DNA from: an uncultured Aquimarina sp.
GTDB lineage: Bacteria; Bacteroidota; Bacteroidia; Flavobacteriales; Flavobacteriaceae
NCBI GenBank assembly: GCA_947502885.1
Contig: CANNBP010000011.1
Coordinates: 124,001-188,000, forward strand
DNA: 64,000 nucleotides
Direction: 5' to 3'
In this document: positions 9,955 through 17,762 of the stretch, one piece after another
How positions within the stretch are numbered: position 1 is the stretch's first letter
How the letters are laid out: each line of letters starts with the position of its first letter
Translations under genes and position numbers: made by a program
The notes under the pieces: generated by a model
The model's input: only the letters and a program-made list of their open reading frames with translations
Databases searched by the model: none
What the model was told of the DNA's origin: nothing

Positions 9955-10840
9955 GTTAAATTGATTTTGTGTTATTTTCTTAAAAAAGATCGTATTCTCG
10001 TTATATAAAATTTCTTGAGTTATTCATTAAACCAGTTGCTAACTAGATAAGGCTTTCGCAGTTTTTACAATGGAGATATAATCATTTAAACCAACCATGC
10101 ATTTTACCCTTTATAAGAATGCTATTATAATAAGTACAGAATTAACATTTTGCAATTTTAGATTGCCATGTCATTTGGTATTGTGAAAGCTGTAGTTCTT
10201 TTGATTTGTATTCGTTGTTATCGCTTAATATTAAATTTACTTACACCATTCTTTACACTTATATACATGATTCAAAATCTAAAATAAAATAGGTCGCAAT
10301 GAATGTTTTTATCAATACAAAGGTATGTTGATAGTGTAGGAAATAATATTTCAATATATTTCAATAGCACAATAACAATGGGTTAAAACCACAAAAAATC
10401 GTTGATTTTTGCAAATATTTAACAAGGTGTAAAACCAAAGTCAATAAACAATATCCAAATATTTGATTATCAGAATTATACATAAAAAAGTTTAACAAAA
10501 GTTTAGATATATTAAGTGCTCAAAATCAGTTGTTTTGATCCAAAAAATCAGGAGAAAAAACCACCAAAAACACTGTACCATAATTATATTTAAAACACTG
10601 AAAAACAATAATTTACATCTTATTTTAAGATACTATCATTTCATTAAAAACAAACATCAAATTTACTTTCTAAAAAGAGTAGAAGAGAATGGTAATTTAG
10701 TATAAATTGTCTATTTTTAATGTTCACCCAAATTAACCAGATTTGTAAGTATTGGTTTACTAAACCTACACGCTTAAATATAGTTGACAAGGGTAATACA
10801 TCAAGATAAATATTCAATCAATCAAAAAAGGAGGTTATAT
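9955..10840. other. Intergenic region between divergent units, no gene seen
   Basis: This AT-rich, stop-dense stretch of 886 bp separates the collar-protein unit (minus) from the tldD unit (plus), so it should carry both promoters. A match to the Bacteroidota -7 box TAnnTTTG is present on the minus strand at 10318-10325 (TACCTTTG), with the nearest TTG 26 bp upstream, longer than usual. A short inverted repeat lies at 10392-10411 (caaaaaatc / gatttttg, loop gtt). I see no RNA gene or protein here. Confidence 0.5.
10828..10834 (+). promoter_or_regulatory. Strong Shine-Dalgarno for tldD
   Basis: The sequence aaggagg lies 6 nt before ATG 10841. Such a sequence is uncommon in this phylum and in this window. 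It decides the start in favour of 10841 over an in-frame upstream start at 10784, and places a twin-arginine motif at the N-terminus. Confidence 0.75.
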
Positions 10841-12481
10841 ATGAAACGTAGAGATTTTGTTAAATATGCAGGATTAGGGTCTAGTGCATTAATATTACCA
10901 TCGGTACTAATGGGTAATAACATTTCTGCAGAGGCACTACTTCATCCAGGTATGGACATTACCATCAAAAAAAGTTTAGCTGATGTAGCCTTAAACACGG
11001 CTAGAACTTTAGGAGCAACTTATGCCGATGCACGTATAGGAAGATACCTTAATCAATATGTATTTACTAGAGAAGATAAGGTACAGAATGTGGTAAACAC
11101 TGAGTCTTTTGGTATCGGTATCCGTGTAATTGCTAATGGTACATGGGGTTTTGCCTCTACTAATGACGTTAGTGAGAAAGGGATAAAAAAAGCAACAGAT
11201 CAAGCAGTTGCAATCGCAAAAGCCAATTCAAAAATACAGAAAGTACCCGTAAAACTTGCACCTGTACAACCTTATGGAGAGGTGAGTTGGAAAACACCAA
11301 TAGAGAAAGATTTTAAAGAAGTTCCTATCTCAGAAAAAGTGGATCTTTTATTAAGTGCGAATGCAGCCGCTTTAAAAAATGGGGCAAACTTTGTGAATTC
11401 TGGGTTATTTATGGTTAATGAGCAAAAATATTTTGCATCTACAGATGGATCTTATATAGATCAGGATGTACATCGAATTTGGCCAACTTTTACAGTTACC
11501 GCTGTTGATCGCAAAAACAACAAATTTAAATCACGTCAAGCTATGAGTGCCCCTATGGGAATGGGGTATGAATATATGGATGGGGTAGATTCTGAAAAGT
11601 TAGAAGGTCCAGAAGGAATGAAACTTTACAAAAGAAGTTATGACATGGTAGAAGATGCTACTATGGCCGCTAAGCAAGCTAAACAAAGACTTACTGCAAA
11701 GTCTGTTGAAGCAGGAAAATATGACTTGGTGTTAGAACCTAATCATCTTGGCTTAACTATCCATGAATCTGTTGGTCACCCATTAGAATTGGATCGTGTC
11801 CTGGGATATGAAGCTAATTATGCAGGAACAAGTTTTGCTACTCTAGACAAATGGAAAGCTAAAAACTTTAAGTATGGTAGTGATATTGTAAATCTTGTTG
11901 CCGATAAAACTCAAGTAGGGTCACTAGGAGCTGTTGGATATGATGATGAAGGAGTCAAAACAAAACAATGGGACCTAGTACGTAATGGGATCTTAACAAA
12001 TTATCAAGCTATTCGGGATCAAGTGCACATGATAGATCAAAAAGAATCACATGGTTGTTGTTACTCTCAAAGCTGGAATGATGTACAGTTTCAGCGTATG
12101 CCAAATGTTTCTCTAGAAGCCGGAAAAGAAAAGTATAGTGTTAGTGATATGATCAAAGATGTAGAAAAAGGTATTTATATCCTAGGAAGAGGTTCTTATT
12201 CTATTGATCAACAACGATATAATTTCCAATTTGGAGGTACTGCTTTTTATGAAATAAAAAATGGGGCTATCGTAGGAATGTTAGACGATGTTGCATATCA
12301 ATCTAACACACAAGAATTCTGGAATTCTTGTGCTAAGATTTGTGACAAAGATGACTATCGATTATTCGGTTCATTCTTTGATGGTAAAGGGCAGCCTGCT
12401 CAAATAAGTGCTGTCTCACACGGAAGTTCTACTACACGTTTCGATAATATTAATGTTATTAATACAGGTAGAACCATTTAA
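10841..12481 (+). CDS. tldD: TldD-family metalloprotease with Tat signal
   Basis: The protein has 546 aa from ATG 10841. Its N-terminus MKRRDFVKYAGLG is a twin-arginine (RRxFxK) signal followed by a hydrophobic stretch to about residue 30, so it is probably exported folded to the periplasm. The core is TldD-like and carries the zinc motif HExxxH as H-E-S-V-G-H (about residue 310) in a LTIHESVGHPLELDR context. Together with a TldE-type partner these proteins form heteromeric proteases that cleave unfolded peptides and, in enterobacteria, mature microcin B17 and CcdA. The following gene encodes that partner, starting 31 nt after this stop. The usual TldD length is ~480 aa; the excess is mostly the leader. 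Substrate unknown. Confidence 0.9.
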   Translation: MKRRDFVKYAGLGSSALILPSVLMGNNISAEALLHPGMDITIKKSLADVALNTARTLGATYADARIGRYLNQYVFTREDKVQNVVNTESFGIGIRVIANGTWGFASTNDVSEKGIKKATDQAVAIAKANSKIQKVPVKLAPVQPYGEVSWKTPIEKDFKEVPISEKVDLLLSANAAALKNGANFVNSGLFMVNEQKYFASTDGSYIDQDVHRIWPTFTVTAVDRKNNKFKSRQAMSAPMGMGYEYMDGVDSEKLEGPEGMKLYKRSYDMVEDATMAAKQAKQRLTAKSVEAGKYDLVLEPNHLGLTIHESVGHPLELDRVLGYEANYAGTSFATLDKWKAKNFKYGSDIVNLVADKTQVGSLGAVGYDDEGVKTKQWDLVRNGILTNYQAIRDQVHMIDQKESHGCCYSQSWNDVQFQRMPNVSLEAGKEKYSVSDMIKDVEKGIYILGRGSYSIDQQRYNFQFGGTAFYEIKNGAIVGMLDDVAYQSNTQEFWNSCAKICDKDDYRLFGSFFDGKGQPAQISAVSHGSSTTRFDNINVINTGRTI

Positions 12482-12512
12482 ATATCTTTTTCCAACAAAT
12501 AATAAAAATATC

Positions 12513-13829
12513 ATGGCAATATATTCAAAAGAAGAAGCAAAGCGAATTATGGAAAAAGCTCTAAGCTTTTCTACAGCTGATACTTGTGAAATAAATATGA
12601 GTGGAAGTGAAAGTGGTAATATCCGCTATGCACGTAACACAGTGTCTACTGCAGGACACAGATCTAATCAGACTTTGGTCGTACAATCTAGTTTTGGGAA
12701 AAAATCAGGAACAGCAACTATTGATGAATTTGATGATGAATCTTTAAAGAAAGTTGTGCAAAGAGCTGAAGAATTAGCCAAACTCTCTCCAGAAAACCCC
12801 GAGTTTATGGAACCATTAGATCCACAAACATATGACAAATCGATTACTTTTGACAAAGCTTCTGCAAATATCACTCCAGAGTATCGAGCTAATGTAGCCA
12901 ATAGTAGTATCGAACCAGCAGCTACCAAAAATGTTACTGCAGCCGGATTTTTTAATGACTCATTTGATTTTGATGCGATATTAAACTCCAAAGGGTTGTT
13001 TGCTTATAATCAATCAACCTCGTCAGAGTTTACAGTTACTATGAGAACAAATGACGGTACCGGCTCTGGATGGGTATCGAGAGACTTTAATCAGATTAGC
13101 AAGTTTGACGCTGCCAAAGCTTCAAAAATAGCAATTGATAAAGCTATATTATCCAAAGAGGCAAAAGCTATCGAACCAGGTAAATACACTGTAATTTTAG
13201 AACCTGCAGCTTCTGTAGGATTGTTAGAAAATATTGGCTATGCCTTAAGTGCTAGAACTGCAGACGAAGGGCGTAGTTTTATGTCAAAAGAAGGAGGAGG
13301 CACAAAATTAGGTGATAAAATTGTAGATGAACGAGTGAATATTTGGTCAGACCCATTACATCCAGATGTACCAACTAGTACCTGGAATGGTGCAGGACAA
13401 CCACTTAAGAAAATGAATTGGATAGAAAACGGAGTTGTTAAAAACCTTGCTTATAGTAGATATTGGGCTAAAAAGAAAGGCAAAGAACCCGTACCCTATC
13501 CTTCTAATTTTATCATGCAAGGAGGTGATGATTCGCTTGAAGATTTAATTAAGAGTACTAAAAAGGGAATATTAGTTACCCGATTATGGTATATTCGAAG
13601 TGTAGACCCTCAGACTTTATTATATACTGGGCTTACCAGAGATGGAACATTTTATATCGAAAATGGAAAAATAAAGCATCCTGTAAAGAATTTTAGGTTT
13701 AATGAAAGTCCTATTATTATGCTTAATAATTTAGAAAAACTTGGTCAACAGGTAAGAATAGATGGTAATCTAGTGCCTTATATGAAGGTACGAGATTTTA
13801 CATTTACCAGTTTATCAGATGCTGTTTAA
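12513..13829 (+). CDS. pmbA: TldE/PmbA-family partner of TldD
   Basis: The protein has 438 aa from ATG 12513 (MAIYSKEEAKRIMEKALSF). A longer in-frame reading from 12408 would overlap tldD and adds nothing typical of the family. It resembles TldD in overall fold but lacks the HExxxH zinc motif, as expected for the non-catalytic TldE/PmbA subunit. Recognisable segments are the N-terminal 'A-R-N-T-V-S-T-A-G' region and the C-terminal 'RDGTFYIENGKIKHPVKNFRFNES' type ending (shortened here), typical of the family. It has no signal peptide although its partner does, so where the pair meets is unclear; the partner may be retained or this subunit may follow it. The transcription unit ends at the hairpin at 13843. 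Confidence 0.85.
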   Translation: MAIYSKEEAKRIMEKALSFSTADTCEINMSGSESGNIRYARNTVSTAGHRSNQTLVVQSSFGKKSGTATIDEFDDESLKKVVQRAEELAKLSPENPEFMEPLDPQTYDKSITFDKASANITPEYRANVANSSIEPAATKNVTAAGFFNDSFDFDAILNSKGLFAYNQSTSSEFTVTMRTNDGTGSGWVSRDFNQISKFDAAKASKIAIDKAILSKEAKAIEPGKYTVILEPAASVGLLENIGYALSARTADEGRSFMSKEGGGTKLGDKIVDERVNIWSDPLHPDVPTSTWNGAGQPLKKMNWIENGVVKNLAYSRYWAKKKGKEPVPYPSNFIMQGGDDSLEDLIKSTKKGILVTRLWYIRSVDPQTLLYTGLTRDGTFYIENGKIKHPVKNFRFNESPIIMLNNLEKLGQQVRIDGNLVPYMKVRDFTFTSLSDAV

Positions 13830-13842
13830 TAAACTTATATCA

Positions 13843-13883
13843 AAAAGCTGGTTGTTTTTTAAAACTAACAACAACCAGCTTTT
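13843..13883 (+). terminator. Terminator after tldD-pmbA
   Basis: A 14-bp perfect inverted repeat (aaaagctggttgtt at 13843-13856, its complement at 13870-13883) ends in tttta, 14 nt after the pmbA stop. It separates the protease pair from the DUF4159-MoxR operon. Confidence 0.8.
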
Positions 13884-13921
13884 ATTTCGATAAAACGATA
13901 TTGATTTTTTAATAAATAACC

Positions 13922-14542
13922 TTGAATAATAAGTTTTTTTTTACAAGATTACAATATGAATCAGGAGATTGGGATGTGGATCAAAGAATGCCTTCTAACC
14001 TCTTAAATTCTCTGGTCGAGTATACCACTCTAAATGTAGATACTCAAGAAAAAATTATTCCTTTAAGTAGTGACGAAATATTTAAAAGTCCGTTTTGTTA
14101 CATCTCAGGACATAAACTCGTTCAGTTTACAAAAAAGGAAAAAGAAAATTTTGAAAAATATGTTAAGAATGGCGGTTTCGTGTTTGCCGATGATTGCAAT
14201 CATGATATAGATGGTTTATTCTCGAAATCTTTTGAGCATCAAATGGCGGATATTTTTGGTCCAAATGAATTGAAAAAAATCCCTAATAATCATGAAATCT
14301 ATACCATATTTTTTGAATTTAAAAATGGTCCTCCTACTACTTCTCAAGAATTAAATGGTTGGGGAGATGATATTGTACACGAATATCTCAAAGCTATCGA
14401 AATCAATGGACGAATAGGAGTTTTATTTAGTAACAAAGACTACGGTTGTGAATGGGATTATGATTACAGAAATAAACGTTGGTATAAAATAGACAATACT
14501 CGGTTTGGAGTAAATATCGTGATGTACGCTGTTACATCATAA
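13922..14542 (+). CDS. DUF4159 family protein
   Basis: This is a 206-aa protein starting at TTG 13922. The start is chosen because the family's conserved N-terminal segment F-T-R-L-Q-Y-x-S-G-D-W-D-V-D begins at residue ~7, and the next ATG would remove it. Other family features are R-M-P-S-N-L-L-N-S-L, the P-F-C-Y-I-S-G-H-K-L-V-Q-F segment and an acidic F-A-D-D-C-N-H-D motif. DUF4159 proteins have a glutamine-amidotransferase-like fold and sit in MoxR/DUF58/BatA operons of unknown function, as here. No signal peptide or membrane segment is seen. It is the first gene of a six-gene unit; MoxR starts 10 nt downstream. No Shine-Dalgarno is visible. Confidence 0.8.
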   Translation: MNNKFFFTRLQYESGDWDVDQRMPSNLLNSLVEYTTLNVDTQEKIIPLSSDEIFKSPFCYISGHKLVQFTKKEKENFEKYVKNGGFVFADDCNHDIDGLFSKSFEHQMADIFGPNELKKIPNNHEIYTIFFEFKNGPPTTSQELNGWGDDIVHEYLKAIEINGRIGVLFSNKDYGCEWDYDYRNKRWYKIDNTRFGVNIVMYAVTS

Positions 14543-14552
14543 AAAAAAATGT

Positions 14553-15548
14553 ATGAATAAAAATTTGGCAAGTATTGAACAGGAAGTAACTATACTTATA
14601 GAAAAACTCACACGTCTCAAACAAGAAATTGGTAAAGTCATTATTGGCCAAGAAAATACAATCGAACAATTGTTAATTACTTTTCTTGCTGGGGGGCATG
14701 CATTATTAGAAGGAGTACCTGGGTTAGCAAAAACTCTTATGATTAAAACATTGGCCCAAGCGATCGATTTAAATTTTAAAAGAATACAATTTACACCAGA
14801 TCTTATGCCATCTGATATTATTGGTACAGAAATATTAGAAGAAGATCATGGTACAGGAAAGAAATTTTTTAAGTTTAATAGAGGTCCTATATTTGCCAAC
14901 ATTATATTGGCCGATGAAATCAATCGAACTCCTCCAAAAACGCAAGCTGCACTATTAGAGGCGATGCAAGAATTTGCGGTAACTTATTCTAATAAAACAT
15001 ATCAATTAGATAGGCCTTTTTTTATTTTAGCCACTCAAAACCCGATTGAACAATCGGGAACTTTTATACTTCCTGAAGCACAGCAAGATCGCTTTTTACT
15101 CTACATTAAAATTGGTTACCCTAGTGAAACAGAAGAAACATCTATTCTAAAGAAAACCACTGGCACTAAAAATGAGATTCTTAGTAAAGTAATTTCTGGT
15201 GAAGATATTATTAGACTACAACAATTGGTTAGAGAAGTACCAATAAGTGATCATTTGATCTCATATGTAAGTAAATTGGTTAGAGAAACCAGACCAGAAA
15301 CAACAACTCATAATCATATAAAAGAATGGGTAAGTTGGGGAGCAGGTCCAAGAGCTGGGCAGGCAATGATATTGACTGCAAAAGCAAAAGCCCTTATTAA
15401 TGGTCGCCTGGCAGTAACTCTTGAAGATCTTAAACAAGTTGCAAAACCAGTATTGCGTCATAGAATCATTGTTAATTTTAGAGGAGAATCAGAAGGCATT
15501 ACCTCAGACAAAGTCACCGATCAATTAATCTCATCTATTGAGATATAA
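14553..15548 (+). CDS. MoxR-family AAA+ ATPase
   Basis: The protein has 331 aa. Walker A is G-V-P-G-L-A-K-T at about residue 54, Walker B is I-I-L-A-D-E-I-N at about 118, and the MoxR-typical N-R-T-P-P-K-T-Q-A-A-L-L-E-A-M-Q-E and sensor I-L-A-T-Q-N-P-I-E segments follow. MoxR ATPases act as chaperones that assemble or activate protein complexes, usually with a DUF58 protein and von Willebrand-type partners. Here the DUF58 gene follows 14 nt downstream. The length and motifs are complete, so the enzyme should be active. Cytoplasmic. Confidence 0.95.
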   Translation: MNKNLASIEQEVTILIEKLTRLKQEIGKVIIGQENTIEQLLITFLAGGHALLEGVPGLAKTLMIKTLAQAIDLNFKRIQFTPDLMPSDIIGTEILEEDHGTGKKFFKFNRGPIFANIILADEINRTPPKTQAALLEAMQEFAVTYSNKTYQLDRPFFILATQNPIEQSGTFILPEAQQDRFLLYIKIGYPSETEETSILKKTTGTKNEILSKVISGEDIIRLQQLVREVPISDHLISYVSKLVRETRPETTTHNHIKEWVSWGAGPRAGQAMILTAKAKALINGRLAVTLEDLKQVAKPVLRHRIIVNFRGESEGITSDKVTDQLISSIEI

Positions 15549-15562
15549 ATCAAATAGAAAAA

Positions 15563-16459
15563 ATGAGACAGAATTATCATCAACTATTACAACCAGAGCT
15601 TATCAAAAGTGTGTCAGGATTGGCACTTATAGCTCGTGTAATTGTAGATGGTTACTTATCTGGCCTTAATCATAGTATTCATGTTGGCCCAGGAATGGAA
15701 TTTAGTCAGTATCGTAATTATGAACAAGGTGATGATCTTAGGTTAATGGATTGGAAAATGCTTGCTCGATCTGATAGATATTATATCAAACAATCAGAAA
15801 TTGAAACCAACATTAGTATCAAGTTTATTGTAGACACCAGTGAATCTATGCTTCATAAAGGTGAGAAATTATCTAAAATAGAATACCTACGAATTTTAAT
15901 AGCCTCATTAGCATATATTTCTAATAAACAAGGAGATAAAATTGGGCTTTTTGCTTTTAACAGTGTTATAAATAGCGTACTACATTCTCAATTAACGACA
16001 CAACATTATAATCGTTTTCTGCAGGAATTGATTAATCTGAAAGTAAAAGGTAAATGGCCAATAAACACCAAAGCAGTTCAAGAGATTCATAACCGAAATC
16101 ATAAAGAGCTTATCTTTTTTGCTACTGATTTTTACGAACATAATAATGAACTTACTTCTTTTATTAAACAACTTAAAACACCTAGAAATGAAGTTGTAGT
16201 CTTGCATATTTTAGATAAAAATGAAGTGAAATTTGACTATAAAGGCATAGTAACTTTTGAAGATCTTGAAACAAAAGAAAGAATTAAGGTAGACACCAAA
16301 TCTGCTAAAAATAAGTATCTGTATGCATTGAATAAAATGATTGAAACTACAAGAAATACTTTGTTATCAAATAACATTAGTTATCATTTATTTAGATCTG
16401 ACAAAGATATAGGAGATACACTGCAGGCGTTTTTGAAACAACGGAATAAACTTGTTTAA
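15563..16459 (+). CDS. DUF58 domain protein
   Basis: The protein has 298 aa. The signature is G-x-E-F-S-Q-Y-R-N-Y-E-Q-G-D-D-L-R-L-M-D-W (about residues 48-70), with D-T-S-E-S-M (about 90), a MIDAS-like D-x-S-x-S motif of the vWA-like fold. DUF58 proteins are partners of MoxR ATPases. No membrane segment is seen, so it is a cytosolic member. It sits between MoxR and a BatA-like membrane protein whose ATG lies one base after this stop, which suggests translational coupling. Confidence 0.9.
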   Translation: MRQNYHQLLQPELIKSVSGLALIARVIVDGYLSGLNHSIHVGPGMEFSQYRNYEQGDDLRLMDWKMLARSDRYYIKQSEIETNISIKFIVDTSESMLHKGEKLSKIEYLRILIASLAYISNKQGDKIGLFAFNSVINSVLHSQLTTQHYNRFLQELINLKVKGKWPINTKAVQEIHNRNHKELIFFATDFYEHNNELTSFIKQLKTPRNEVVVLHILDKNEVKFDYKGIVTFEDLETKERIKVDTKSAKNKYLYALNKMIETTRNTLLSNNISYHLFRSDKDIGDTLQAFLKQRNKLV

Positions 16460-16460
16460 T

Positions 16461-17762
16461 ATGTTTTTCTTTAACCCAACATATCTCTGGGCATTTATTG
16501 GACTTAGCATACCCATTGCTATTCACTTATGGAGTAAAAAACAAGGCAAAACAATAAAAATTGGCAGCATAGCATTACTATCTGAATCTGAATCTAAACA
16601 ATCTAGTCGAATACAACTTAATGAATTGTTGTTACTTTTTTTAAGAATCTTAACGATTTGTTGTGTGGTTTTGATATTAACAAAACCATATGTAAAAAGA
16701 AAAATAAACCATATTCCCTTAACTTATATCGTCGAAGCTTCTTTACTACAAGACCAAAAAATACAGAGTATTTTAGATACTATAACAACAAACACTTCTA
16801 TTAGAATATTAGAAGATGGGTTACCCGAATTAAAACCAGAAAATTTTAGTAATCCTGATCATAACGTTCCAAAGTACTGGCAACTTGTAAAAGAAATAGA
16901 AGCGTTACCTACAGATAGTATCGTCATTTTCACAAAAGCTTCGATTTCAAGAATAAAGGGTAAACGACCAAAAACTCAAAAGCACATTTCTTGGATAATC
17001 TTCGATTCTAATACAGAAAACAAAGAAATTCTTAAGGCTGTCAAAAAAGAAAACAAAATACAATTGCTTTCTTTTAATAGTACAAGTACTCATGCTTTTT
17101 TTCAAAAAACTCACATATCATCCAATGATAGTAAACTCACATTTAATCCGAAAAAAGATAGTGTCACTATTGTTACTCAAGATAACCTAAAACAATTACC
17201 CTTATCAGAAGAAATACCAATAAAAGTACTGCTATATTATAATGAAGATTTAAGTAATCAAATGAATTTAATAAAAGCTTCAATCAAAACTATCTCAACA
17301 TATTTAAATAGAACAATTGATTTGGAGTTTGTCAAAAAAAAACCAAGAGACTTGTCTTTAGATACCTATAGTTTAATCATATGGCTATCTAAGTCTCCTG
17401 TACCGCAGACCTCATCAAAACAATTAGTATATAACCTTAGTGATTTTTCAAACCAACTTATTGAACCTAGTTCTTCTTCGACAACCTTTAACCTTACAAG
17501 ACCTTTAACCATAGAAAATGTAGTCGATGAACATTTTACAGAACAGCTACTCACAATTTTAGACCTTGATCATAATACAAGAAAAAGAGCAGAACGATAT
17601 GATACCAGAACATTAAAACCTGAAGAATTAGCACCTATAAAAACCAACGGTAAGCAACAAAGTCTAGGTTATACCAATTTTGAGATTACACATTGGTTTT
17701 GGTTTGCATTATTACTAATACTCATTCTTGAACGAATAGTAGCTAAATTCAAAAAACAATGA
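16461..17762 (+). CDS. BatA-like membrane protein
   Basis: This is a 433-aa protein from ATG 16461; a TTG nine bases earlier lies inside the DUF58 stop region and is less likely. The N-terminus F-F-N-P-T-Y-L-W-A-F-I-G-L-S-I-P-I-A-I-H-L-W matches the BatA N-terminal module (TIGR02226 type): one membrane segment at about 7-25, a second at about 60-78, and a C-terminal one near 410-428. The segment between the second and third helices is soluble and would face the periplasm; no MIDAS motif is seen. The gene's TGA overlaps the next gene's ATG (ATGA at 17759). Confidence 0.8.
   Translation: MFFFNPTYLWAFIGLSIPIAIHLWSKKQGKTIKIGSIALLSESESKQSSRIQLNELLLLFLRILTICCVVLILTKPYVKRKINHIPLTYIVEASLLQDQKIQSILDTITTNTSIRILEDGLPELKPENFSNPDHNVPKYWQLVKEIEALPTDSIVIFTKASISRIKGKRPKTQKHISWIIFDSNTENKEILKAVKKENKIQLLSFNSTSTHAFFQKTHISSNDSKLTFNPKKDSVTIVTQDNLKQLPLSEEIPIKVLLYYNEDLSNQMNLIKASIKTISTYLNRTIDLEFVKKKPRDLSLDTYSLIIWLSKSPVPQTSSKQLVYNLSDFSNQLIEPSSSSTTFNLTRPLTIENVVDEHFTEQLLTILDLDHNTRKRAERYDTRTLKPEELAPIKTNGKQQSLGYTNFEITHWFWFALLLILILERIVAKFKKQ

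Noticed and set aside
9955..10840. RNA gene in the 886-bp gap
   Set aside because: No cloverleaf, rRNA-like or known riboswitch pattern could be found by eye; only weak AT-rich dyads.
10841..13829. TldD/TldE as maturation protease of the GG-leader peptides
   Set aside because: The genes are 50 kb apart with no shared regulation visible, and such proteases are common housekeeping genes; no support beyond family precedent.
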